In this document: positions 8,721 through 16,860 of the stretch, in pieces | How positions within the stretch are numbered: position 1 is the first letter of the stretch | Layout: each line of letters opens with the position of its first letter | Assembly (NCBI RefSeq): GCF_014117445.1 | Contig: NZ_CP059851.1 | Location: 1,116,001 to 1,180,000, forward strand | From: Sandaracinobacteroides saxicola | GTDB taxonomy: Bacteria; Pseudomonadota; Alphaproteobacteria; Sphingomonadales; Sphingomonadaceae | Length of the DNA: 64,000 nt | Direction: 5' to 3' | Position numbers and translations under genes: made by a program | The notes under the pieces: model-generated | Databases searched by the model: none | What the model saw: the letters and a program-made list of their open reading frames with translations, nothing else | Told to the model about the DNA's origin: nothing

Positions 8721-9623
8721 ATGATGGAAGCCCCGCGTTTTTCAGGTTCGATCCCGGCCCTGGTGACGCCGTTCCGGGGTGGAGCGGTGGACGAGGCGGC
8801 GCTGGCGGCGCTGATCGACTGGCAGATCGGCGAAGGTTCGAGCGCGCTGGTGCCGTGCGGCACCACGGGCGAGGCGGCGACGCTGAGCATCGCCGAGCAT
8901 GACCATGTCGTGCGGTTGACGGTGGCGGCCGCCGCCGGCCGCGTGCCGGTGATCGCGGGGTGCGGATCGAACGACACGCAGGCGGCGCTGGATCACATGC
9001 TGGCGGCGAAGGAGGCGGGCGCGTCGGCGGCGCTGGTGGTGTGCCCCTACTACAACAAGCCCAGCCAGGCCGGGCTGGCGGCGCATTTCGAGCTTCTGGC
9101 GGAGCGCGGGGGTCTGCCGGTCATCCTCTACAACATCCCCGGGCGCAGCGTGGTGGACATGGCGACGGCGACGATGGCGGCGCTCGCCAGGCATCCGGCG
9201 ATCATCGGCGTAAAGGAATCGACGGGCGACCTGGGGCGGATCAGCGCCATCCGCCATCATTGCGGCCATGATTTCCAGATATTGTCGGGGAATGATGACA
9301 TGACGCTGGGCATCCTGGCGCAGGGCGGGGTGGGCGCGATCAGCGTGACGGCGAATGTGGCGCCGCGGCTGTGCGCGGACCTGGCGGCGGCGGCGGCGCG
9401 GGGCGATTATGTCCACGCGCTGGCGGTGAATGACCGGCTGTGGCCGCTGCATTCGGCCCTGTTCAGCGATGCCAGCCCGGCACCGGTGAAGCATGCGCTG
9501 GCCCGGCTGGGGCGGATGGCGGCGGACGTCCGCCTGCCGCTGGTGGCGGCGAGTGCGGCATCCCGCGCGGCGGTGGAGGCGGCAATGATGCATGCCGGGC
9601 TGACAGGGGGGGGTGGGGCATGA
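8721..9623 (+). CDS. dapA: 4-hydroxy-tetrahydrodipicolinate synthase
   Basis: Condenses aspartate semialdehyde with pyruvate, the first committed step of lysine and diaminopimelate synthesis. The 300-residue TIM barrel shows [12 protein letters not shown] (substrate loop), the catalytic Tyr in YNIPGRS and the Schiff-base Lys in [17 protein letters not shown] precedes the ATG. An ATG three bases later is also possible. It ends in an ATGA overlap with smpB, an arrangement often found in alphaproteobacteria. Confidence 0.96.
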   Translation: MMEAPRFSGSIPALVTPFRGGAVDEAALAALIDWQIGEGSSALVPCGTTGEAATLSIAEHDHVVRLTVAAAAGRVPVIAGCGSNDTQAALDHMLAAKEAGASAALVVCPYYNKPSQAGLAAHFELLAERGGLPVILYNIPGRSVVDMATATMAALARHPAIIGVKESTGDLGRISAIRHHCGHDFQILSGNDDMTLGILAQGGVGAISVTANVAPRLCADLAAAAARGDYVHALAVNDRLWPLHSALFSDASPAPVKHALARLGRMAADVRLPLVAASAASRAAVEAAMMHAGLTGGGGA

Positions 9624-10096
9624 GGCCCAAGCCGGCGGGGACGAAGCTGAAGACGGTCGCCGAGAATCGCCGGGCGCGCTATGAATATTCGATCGACGAG
9701 GTGTTCGACGCCGGCATCCAGCTGACGGGGACCGAGGTGAAATCGCTGCGCTTTGGCGAGGGGAGCATCGCCGAAAGCTATGCCGAGGTGCGCGACGGCG
9801 AGGTGTGGCTGGTGAACAGCAATGTCCCCGAGTTCAGCCATGGCAACCGGTTCAATCATGAGCCGAAGCGGCCGCGGAAGCTGTTGCTGAAGCATCGCGA
9901 GATCGAGAAGCTGCATGGCGGTGTGGCGCGACAGGGCATGACGCTGGTGCCGCTGAGCATCTATTTCAACGAGCGTGGCAAGGCGAAGGTGGAACTGGCG
10001 CTGGCGAAGGGCAAGAAGCTGCACGACAAGCGGGCGAGCGAGAAGGAAAAGGACTGGAAGCGGGAGGCGGCGCGCATTTTGCGCGACCGTGGGTGA
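9620..10096 (+). CDS. smpB: SsrA (tmRNA)-binding protein
   Basis: Binds tmRNA and brings it to stalled ribosomes for trans-translation. The 158-residue protein has the family core: [12 protein letters not shown], then [22 protein letters not shown], and the basic C-terminal tail [17 protein letters not shown] that mimics mRNA in the decoding channel. The start overlaps the dapA stop (ATGA). No tmRNA gene is visible nearby. Confidence 0.96.
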   Translation: MRPKPAGTKLKTVAENRRARYEYSIDEVFDAGIQLTGTEVKSLRFGEGSIAESYAEVRDGEVWLVNSNVPEFSHGNRFNHEPKRPRKLLLKHREIEKLHGGVARQGMTLVPLSIYFNERGKAKVELALAKGKKLHDKRASEKEKDWKREAARILRDRG

Positions 10097-10148
10097 AATG
10101 AGGCGTGAATCGTTCACATTTCTGCCACGCGCAGCCGTATAGGCAAGG

Positions 10149-10709
10149 ATGATGAGCGAGCCCGTGGACGCCGAACGGCGCTGGAAAATGAAGGTGCCGA
10201 GCCGGGAGGTGTTGCTGGCGAACCGCTGGATGCGGCCGTTTGCGAAGCATCTGTCCGACCCGCGCATCTGGCAGTGGAACCGGCGCAGCGTGGCGCGCGG
10301 GGCGGCGCTGGGGATGTTCATCACCATCGCCGTACCCTTGCCGATCCAGATCCTGCTGGCGGCGCTGCTGGCGGTGTTCGTGCGGGCGAATGTGCCGGTG
10401 GCGGCGCTGTGTGCTTTCCTGTCGAACCCCTTCACCACGCCGGCGATCCTGGCGGGCGCCTATTGGGTGGGAAATCTGGCATTGGCGGTGGAGAACCGGA
10501 TGCCGGTGCCGCTGCTGCCGCAATCGGGGAGCTGGATGGAGCGGGCGCTGGAATGGGTGGCGCAGGCGAGCCTGCCGATCGCCATCGGGCTGCTGATCAT
10601 GGCAACGGTGTTGGCATCGGTGAGTTATGTGGCGGTGCATCTGGCCTGGCGGGTGCGGATCGGGCGGAAATGGGCGCGGCGGCGGGCGGCGCGGAGGAAG
10701 ATGGCATGA
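10149..10709 (+). CDS. DUF2062 inner-membrane protein
   Basis: A 186-residue membrane protein with the DUF2062 features: a WNRRSVARGAALGMFI stretch, two hydrophobic segments around LLAALLAVFVRANVPVAALC with SNPFTTP between membrane parts, and a C-terminal membrane segment followed by a very basic tail (RRRAARRKMA). The biochemical role of the family is unknown. The stop overlaps the next ATG, so the two genes are probably co-translated. An ATG three bases downstream is an equal start candidate. Confidence 0.8.
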   Translation: MMSEPVDAERRWKMKVPSREVLLANRWMRPFAKHLSDPRIWQWNRRSVARGAALGMFITIAVPLPIQILLAALLAVFVRANVPVAALCAFLSNPFTTPAILAGAYWVGNLALAVENRMPVPLLPQSGSWMERALEWVAQASLPIAIGLLIMATVLASVSYVAVHLAWRVRIGRKWARRRAARRKMA

Positions 10710-11341
10710 GCGAGAAGCTGATCGGCGTGAAGCAGGCCTGGGCGAAGGCGGGGCGGTTGCTGACGGGGAAGGCCGATGAGGGGTATGAGGCGCGGCTGCC
10801 GCCCGGGCAGCGGCTGGTGACCAACTGGCCGGTGCTGGACCTGGGGGTGCAGCCCGACGTGCCGACGGCGAGCTGGCGGCTGGAGGTGGACGGGGCGGTG
10901 ACGACGCCGATGACGCTGGACTGGGCGGCGTTCATGGCGCTGCCGCAGGTGGAGGATGTGAGCGACATCCACTGCGTGACGCAATGGAGCCGCTATGACA
11001 ACCGCTGGCAGGGGGTGTCGACGGCGACGATCCTGAATGCGGTGCAGCCGTTGCCGCGGGCGGCGCATGTGATCCTGCACGGGTTTGACGGCTATACCAC
11101 GAACGTCTCGCTGGACCTGTTCGCGGAAGCGGATTGCCTGCTGGCGCACAGCCATGACGGGGCGCCCCTGAGCCGCGAGCATGGCGGCCCGGTGCGGGCG
11201 ATCATTCCGCGCTATTATTTCTGGAAGAGCGCGAAGTGGTTGAAACGGATCGAGTTCGTGGCGGAGGATGCGCCGGGGTTCTGGGAGGTTCGGGGATACC
11301 ATAATGTGGGCGATCCGTGGTTGGAACAGCGCTATTCCTGA
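10706..11341 (+). CDS. Sulfite-oxidase-like molybdopterin-dependent oxidoreductase (YuiH type)
   Basis: A 211-residue protein of the oxidoreductase molybdopterin-binding family. It shows the conserved DIHCVTQWSRYDNRW stretch, whose Cys is the expected Mo ligand, followed by the HGFDGYTTNVSLD segment and GGPVRAIIPRYYFWKSAKW. It has no signal peptide and no dimerisation domain, and the length matches the single-domain cytoplasmic subgroup. The physiological substrate is unknown. It is coupled to the DUF2062 gene by an ATGA overlap. Confidence 0.85.
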   Translation: MSEKLIGVKQAWAKAGRLLTGKADEGYEARLPPGQRLVTNWPVLDLGVQPDVPTASWRLEVDGAVTTPMTLDWAAFMALPQVEDVSDIHCVTQWSRYDNRWQGVSTATILNAVQPLPRAAHVILHGFDGYTTNVSLDLFAEADCLLAHSHDGAPLSREHGGPVRAIIPRYYFWKSAKWLKRIEFVAEDAPGFWEVRGYHNVGDPWLEQRYS

Positions 11342-11344
11342 TCG

Positions 11345-11359
11345 GAACATGATGGGAAC
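11345..11359 (+). promoter_or_regulatory. LexA (SOS) box upstream of recA
   Basis: GAACATGATGGGAAC is an exact GAAC-N7-GAAC, the direct-repeat LexA operator known from alphaproteobacteria. It sits 93 nt before the recA start and only three bases after the stop of the preceding gene, so the recA promoter lies in this short gap. It implies induction of recA by DNA damage (inference from the family). Confidence 0.85.
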
Positions 11360-11452
11360 ATTTTGCTTGCAAGGGTAGAACAAAAGCGATACGTCGGAGC
11401 TTCTGACATGCCTTGCGCCGGGTGGGGCGAGGCCGTAACGAGGGAGCGGGTC

Positions 11453-12511
<1,059 letters not shown>

Positions 12512-12772
12512 GTGCCGCGGGACGTGGTGCTTTCTTTCGAAAGTTGCGCGTCGGATGCAAAAGTCCGGACATTGATGCTGGAAATCATGTCATATTTCTG
12601 TTATGGCAGTGCCACCGGCGGTGACGTCGGGTCGCACAGCTGACGCGCCGCCCTGTGTTCCGCCAGGGGCCGCGTTGCAGAAACGGATCAGGCGCGGGAC
12701 ACGTCCAGTCAGATTTCCAGCATAAGCTCCTTGGGGCGGGCACCTGCATGGCATGGCGGACGAATTGAAAGG

Positions 12773-13285
12773 ATGGACCCTAAGATGGCAGCCAAGCCGC
12801 TCAATTTCGTTGTTGGTGACAATGTCGTTTATCCCAAGCATGGCGTGGGCAAGGTCACGGAAATCCTGACCAGCGACATCGCCGGTGCCAAGCTGGAGCT
12901 TTATGTGTTGCGGTTCGAGAAGGAACGCATGACTTTGAAGGTGCCGACCGCCAAGGCGGAGAGTGTGGGCATGCGCAAGCTGTCCAGTGAGGCGACGTTG
13001 AAGGATGCGCTGCTGACGCTGAAGGGCAAGCCGAAGATCAAGCGGATCATGTGGTCCCGCCGGGCGCAGGAATATGAGGCCAAGATCAACAGCGGCGACC
13101 TGGTGTCGATCGCCGAGGTGGTGCGCGACCTGCACCGCGCGGAGGACCAGCCGGAGCAGAGCTATAGCGAACGGCAGATTTTCGAGGCGGCGATCAGCCG
13201 GCTGGCGCGTGAGGTGGCGGCGATGAAGAATATCGACGAGCCGGCGGCGCAGAAGGAAATCGAGCAGGTGCTGAAGGCGGCCTGA
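12773..13285 (+). CDS. carD: CarD/CdnL-type RNA polymerase-binding regulator
   Basis: Binds the RNA polymerase beta subunit and stabilises open complexes at many promoters. The 170-residue product has the N-terminal RNAP-interacting domain (VGDNVVYPKHGVGKVTEI) and a helical C-terminal domain with MWSRRAQEYEAKINSGDL and a conserved basic face. The start MDPKMAAKP at 12773 has AAAGG upstream; an ATG at 12785 is the alternative. It is a free-standing gene with about 260 nt before it, in which I see no further gene. Confidence 0.9.
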   Translation: MDPKMAAKPLNFVVGDNVVYPKHGVGKVTEILTSDIAGAKLELYVLRFEKERMTLKVPTAKAESVGMRKLSSEATLKDALLTLKGKPKIKRIMWSRRAQEYEAKINSGDLVSIAEVVRDLHRAEDQPEQSYSERQIFEAAISRLAREVAAMKNIDEPAAQKEIEQVLKAA

Positions 13286-13386
13286 GGGCGCCCCCCGTCC
13301 CCGGGGCGTCATGACCCTGATGCACGGGAGGAGCCTGCGCGTCAGGTCGATCGCGTGGCGCTGTCAGATTTTATCGACGGGATGGA

Positions 13387-13418
13387 GGGAGCCGGGTGTC
13401 GGAAGATGCCCGGTTCCC
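13387..13418 (+). terminator. Hairpin between carD and proC (possible terminator)
   Basis: GGGAGCCGGG and CCCGGTTCCC form a 10-bp stem with one G-T pair and a 12-nt loop, followed by a pyrimidine-rich stretch (GCTCTTCTGTTG). It lies about 100 nt after the carD stop. A shorter GC hairpin sits directly after carD at about 13287-13310. No gene is visible in the 277-nt gap. Confidence 0.45.
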
Positions 13419-13562
13419 GCTCTTCTGTTGCCCTCTCCGCTGCAATCGAGCTGCTTTGAGCGTCGATAGTTCGAGCAGGCCGGCCTGCTAATTTTTAACG
13501 ACAGGATGACTGCGGCGAGTCGCGGGCTTGCCGGGCATCGGGCGTGTGCCGCATAGCGGGGC

Positions 13563-14402
13563 ATGTTGAACGGATTTCAGGGGCCGCTCTGGCTGGTGGG
13601 CTGCGGGGCGATGGGGGGTGCGCTGCTGTCGCGCTGGCGCGCCGCGGGCCTGCGCGACGATCAGGTGACGGTCATCGATCCGGCGCCGAAGGCGGTGCCG
13701 GCGGGCTTCGCCGGGATCCTTGTCGATTCGCCTGATGCGGCAAGTGGCACGCCTAGGCTGGTGGTGCTGGGGGTGAAGCCACAGATGCTGCCGGTGGTGG
13801 CGGCTTCGCTGTCGGCGCGAATTGCCGGCGCCTTGCTGATTTCGATGCTGGCGGGCGTTCGCACCGGGACGCTCGCCAATCTTTTCGACCGGGCACGGAT
13901 CGCGCGCATCATGCCCAACACACCGGCGAGCATCGGCGCGGGGGTTACAGCGCTATATGGTGCAGGGCTGCCAGCGGCGGACATGGCCATGGTCGAGGCG
14001 CTGTTGAAGCCGGCCGGGCAGACGCTGTGGCTGGAGGATGAGAGCCGCTTTGACGCGGTGACGGCGCTGTCGGGCAGTGGCCCGGCCTATGTGTTCCGTT
14101 TCATCGAGGCGTTGGCGGGGGCCGGGGAAGCGGCGGGGCTGGATGCGGCGACCGCGGGGGCGCTGGCGATGGCGACGGTGACCGGGGCGGCGGCGCTGGC
14201 GGCGCAATCGGGGGAAACGCCGGCGGCGCTGCGGCTGGCGGTGACCAGCCCGCAGGGGACGACCCAGGCGGGGCTGGATGTGCTGGACGGCGACGGCGCG
14301 CTTTCGGCGTTGCTGCGTGGTACCGTCCGGGCGGCGGCGGAGCGCTCCCGCGCGCTGGCGGCCGCCGCGGATGCGGCGGCGGACGCGAAGGCGGCGGCAT
14401 GA
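13563..14402 (+). CDS. proC: Pyrroline-5-carboxylate reductase
   Basis: Catalyses the last step of proline synthesis with NAD(P)H. The 279-residue product has the Rossmann motif GCGAMGGALL near the N-terminus, the conserved RIMPNTPASIGAG, and the dimerisation/active-site segment ALSGSGPAYVFRFIEAL, then VTSPQGTTQAGLDVL. The Ala-rich end (AAAADAAADAKAAA) is longer than usual but not unusual for this genome. The stop overlaps the next ATG. Confidence 0.95.
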   Translation: MLNGFQGPLWLVGCGAMGGALLSRWRAAGLRDDQVTVIDPAPKAVPAGFAGILVDSPDAASGTPRLVVLGVKPQMLPVVAASLSARIAGALLISMLAGVRTGTLANLFDRARIARIMPNTPASIGAGVTALYGAGLPAADMAMVEALLKPAGQTLWLEDESRFDAVTALSGSGPAYVFRFIEALAGAGEAAGLDAATAGALAMATVTGAAALAAQSGETPAALRLAVTSPQGTTQAGLDVLDGDGALSALLRGTVRAAAERSRALAAAADAAADAKAAA

Positions 14403-15001
14403 GCAAAGAGGTGAACCGGGCACTGGCGCTGAAGGGCTGGCTGGCGGCGTTCGCCGACAAGGGCTGGCGTGGCGCCGATGCCATCGCAGCGGCGGACGCG
14501 GCGGGAATGGCGCATGGCGCGCTGTTGGCGTTGCTGTGTGATCGGCTGGATGCGGTGGCGGCATGGCAGGATCGGGTGGCCGATGCGGCGGCGCTGGCGG
14601 CCGGGGCGGGAGCAGGATCGGCGCGGGATCGATTGTTCGACGGGATGATGGCCGGGTTTGACGCGGTTCAGGCGGACCGGGCCGCGGCGCTGGCGCTGTG
14701 GCATGCGCGCGATCCGGCGCTGGCGGCGTCGATCGTGGGCCGCGCCGGGCGGGGGCTGCGGCGGCTGGCGCGGGCAGCGGGCGTGGCAGAGGGTCTCGAT
14801 CTGCCGCTGCGGCTGGCGGTGCTGGGCGGCGTGGCCGCGCGGGCGTTGCGGGTCTGGGCGAGTGACGAAAGCGCCGACATGGCGGCAGTGATGGCGTCGC
14901 TGGATGGCGATCTGGCGCGGGTCGAAGACTGGGCGAAGCGGGCGGTCAGTTTTCCAGGGATTGCAGCGATTCGACCAGCGGACGATCCGCCGGGGGAATG
15001 A
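14399..15001 (+). CDS. TetR/COQ9-like helical protein
   Basis: About 200 residues, Ala-rich and helical. The N-terminal part (ALKGWLAAFADKGWRGADAIAAADAAGMAHGALLALLCDRLDAV) has the layout of a TetR/COQ9-type N-terminal three-helix unit, and the rest reads as a ligand-binding helical bundle. Sphingomonads often carry such a protein after proC. I cannot say whether it binds DNA or a lipid. It starts in an ATGA overlap with proC and its 3' end overlaps the convergent marR gene by 56 nt. Confidence 0.5.
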   Translation: MSKEVNRALALKGWLAAFADKGWRGADAIAAADAAGMAHGALLALLCDRLDAVAAWQDRVADAAALAAGAGAGSARDRLFDGMMAGFDAVQADRAAALALWHARDPALAASIVGRAGRGLRRLARAAGVAEGLDLPLRLAVLGGVAARALRVWASDESADMAAVMASLDGDLARVEDWAKRAVSFPGIAAIRPADDPPGE

Positions 15002-15452
15002 GGCCGGTCAGCACGTCCCAGAAGCCACTGACAGCGCCCTGGCCGGCCTCGGCATAGGCGCTGGCGACGCGTTCGCGCAGGGCATCGAACAATTCGGCAT
15101 CGAGCATGGCGCCATCGGGCGTCAGGCTGAGCAGGCGCTGGCGTCGGTCGGTGGGGCCGACATCGACGGCGACGAGATTGGCGGCGGTAAGGTCCTGAAG
15201 CACGCGGGAAAGCGACTGTTTGGTGATGGCGAGCAGGCGCAACAGGTCGGAGACGGTCATGCCGGGGCGGCGGGCGATGAAATAGAGTGCGCGGTGATGG
15301 GCACGCCCGAGCCCGCGGGTGGCCAGCAGGGCATCGGCACCGCGGATCATGTGGCTGTAGCCGAAGTAGAGAAGTTCGATGCCGCGGCGCACCTCGGCCT
15401 CGCGCAGGAAGAGTGGAGAGGCGCGGCGCGGAGGCTGTAACACGTCAGTCAT
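14946..15452 (-). CDS. MarR-family transcriptional regulator (PetP-like)
   Basis: A 168-residue winged-helix regulator. The recognition region is MTVSDLLRLLAITKQSLSRVLQDLTAANLV, followed by the wing with the MarR motif GPTDRRQRLLSLT. It is divergent from ilvE with 64 nt between likely start codons, an arrangement also seen for petP-type regulators in other alphaproteobacteria, so it may control ilvE and itself through this gap. The signal it senses is unknown. Confidence 0.85.
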   Translation of the reverse strand: MTDVLQPPRRASPLFLREAEVRRGIELLYFGYSHMIRGADALLATRGLGRAHHRALYFIARRPGMTVSDLLRLLAITKQSLSRVLQDLTAANLVAVDVGPTDRRQRLLSLTPDGAMLDAELFDALRERVASAYAEAGQGAVSGFWDVLTGLIPPADRPLVESLQSLEN

Positions 15453-15516
15453 GTTGACCTATTTCGCACGGACTGCTAGCAGCGCGCAACGCAAAAGATG
15501 GATTGGGAGCGCGACG

Positions 15517-16401
15517 GTGGATCAGGGTTTCGATGATCGCGACGGGATGATCTGGTTTGACGGCGCGTTGCGGCCCTGGCGTGAGACCAATGTCCATGTG
15601 CTGACGCATGCGATGCATTATGCAAGTGCCGTGTTCGAGGGACAGCGTGCCTATGGCGGCGAGATTTTTGCGCTGTCGCAGCACAGCGAACGGTTGATCA
15701 ACAGCGCGCGCATCCTGGGGTTCGAGATCCCCTGGAGTCGGGAACAGATCGATGCGGCCTGCCGGGAGACGCTGGCAGCGAGCGGGTTGCGCGATGCCTA
15801 TATGCGCCCGCTGGCGTGGCGCGGCAGTGAGCAGATGGGGGTGGCGGCGCCAAAATCGAAAATCCATCTGGCGATCGCAGCCTGGGAATGGGGCGCCTAT
15901 TTCGGTGCCGAGGCGCTGGCGAAGGGGCTGAAGCTGGAAATCGCGCCTTGGCGGCGGCCAGCGCCTTTCACCGCGCCGACGGCATCGAAGGCAGCGGGGC
16001 TGTACATGATCTGCACGATGTCAAAGCATCATGCATCGGACCATGGCTATGACGACGCGCTGATGCTCGATTGGCGCGGGCAGGTGGCGGAAGCGACCGG
16101 CGCCAATGTGTTTTTCGTGAAGGACGGCGCATTGCATACGCCGGTGCCGGACTGTTTCCTGGATGGTATCACGCGGCGGACGGTGATGGGGCTGGCGCGC
16201 GCGCGGGGCGTCGAGGTCATCGAGCGGGCGATCTGGCCGGAAGAGCTGGAACAGTTCGAGCAATGCTTTCTGACAGGCAGTGCAGCGGAGGTGGTGCCGG
16301 TGGGCAGCGTCGGGCCGTGGCGGTTCGAGGTCGGGGCGCTGACGCAGCAGCTGATGAGCGACTATGCCGCGACGGTGCGTGGGCATGTGCTGAACAGGTA
16401 A
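15517..16401 (+). CDS. ilvE: Branched-chain amino acid aminotransferase
   Basis: PLP enzyme for the last step of Leu, Ile and Val synthesis. The 294-residue product has the fold-type IV motifs: THAMHYASAVFEGQRAY, the likely PLP Lys in ASKAAGLYM, EATGANVFFVKDG and CFLTGSAAEVVPV. I chose GTG 15517 because GGGAG lies seven nt upstream and the length fits; the open frame extends 5' into the regulator's start, but that part is not family-like. Confidence 0.93.
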   Translation: MDQGFDDRDGMIWFDGALRPWRETNVHVLTHAMHYASAVFEGQRAYGGEIFALSQHSERLINSARILGFEIPWSREQIDAACRETLAASGLRDAYMRPLAWRGSEQMGVAAPKSKIHLAIAAWEWGAYFGAEALAKGLKLEIAPWRRPAPFTAPTASKAAGLYMICTMSKHHASDHGYDDALMLDWRGQVAEATGANVFFVKDGALHTPVPDCFLDGITRRTVMGLARARGVEVIERAIWPEELEQFEQCFLTGSAAEVVPVGSVGPWRFEVGALTQQLMSDYAATVRGHVLNR

Positions 16402-16475
16402 CAAAGTTAACGCTGGCTCGGTGGACGGGTGCAGGGGCGGGACGAAGTGCCGTTCATGCTGCAACTGCGAAGCTT

Positions 16476-16544
16476 GTAACGGCGGCGTAACGGCGGTAAA
16501 TTAGGGAACCATGTGTGGGCACCAGCGTATGTATGTGCTGGTGC
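16476..16544 (+). promoter_or_regulatory. Tandem GTAACGGCG repeat and hairpin before the polysaccharide genes
   Basis: GTAACGGCG occurs twice, at 16476 and 16487, 11 nt apart, with a third partial GTAA at 16496. This is one helical turn per unit, as expected for a protein-binding site. A perfect 8-bp hairpin follows (GCACCAGC at 16519-16526, GCTGGTGC at 16537-16544) and then a T-rich run. It could be an ilvE terminator or an element of the downstream leader. The rest of the 16402-16860 gap holds only a doubtful small ORF. Confidence 0.4.
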
Positions 16545-16566
16545 GTTGATTTTGATGGATAGGTTT

Positions 16567-16776
16567 ATGATGTCGGCTCGGGGCAGTCACTTTGTTGCGA
16601 AATTGTTGCGCGACGGCGGGTTTTTCGGACTTGCCGTCTTGTTGTTGCTTGTGATGCCGTCGGCAACCAGCCTAGGTCTGTCTGCGAGGGATTTGCCACA
16701 TCCGACCGGAAACGGTGCACAGCAAGTTGCTGACCGTACCGCCGGTGCAGCAGTTGAGGCATTGGTGACCTACTGA
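16567..16776 (+). CDS. Small hypothetical exported or membrane peptide
   Basis: A possible 69-residue protein starting MMSARGSHF, with a basic N-terminal part and a hydrophobic stretch (GGFFGLAVLLLLVMPSATS) that reads as a signal peptide or single membrane anchor, followed by a short hydrophilic tail. I do not recognise it. It lies alone between ilvE and the polysaccharide export gene, with no clear ribosome binding site. It may be spurious. Confidence 0.3.
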   Translation: MMSARGSHFVAKLLRDGGFFGLAVLLLLVMPSATSLGLSARDLPHPTGNGAQQVADRTAGAAVEALVTY

Positions 16777-16860
16777 ACGGTCGCCAGCGTCTGCTGCGCC
16801 GGTGCTGACGTGCAAAACATGCTTTCCCTTTTTCCGCAGTGACCTTAGACGCGCCGGGAG

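Noticed and set aside
6538-8724. A 728-codon plus-strand frame
   Set aside because: It is the complement of slt, Gly/Ala/Glu-rich with no domain. The slt frame has a signal peptide and catalytic motifs.
11363-11452. An earlier recA start at 11363
   Set aside because: It would add 30 residues not found in RecA and lacks the AGGGAG present before 11453.
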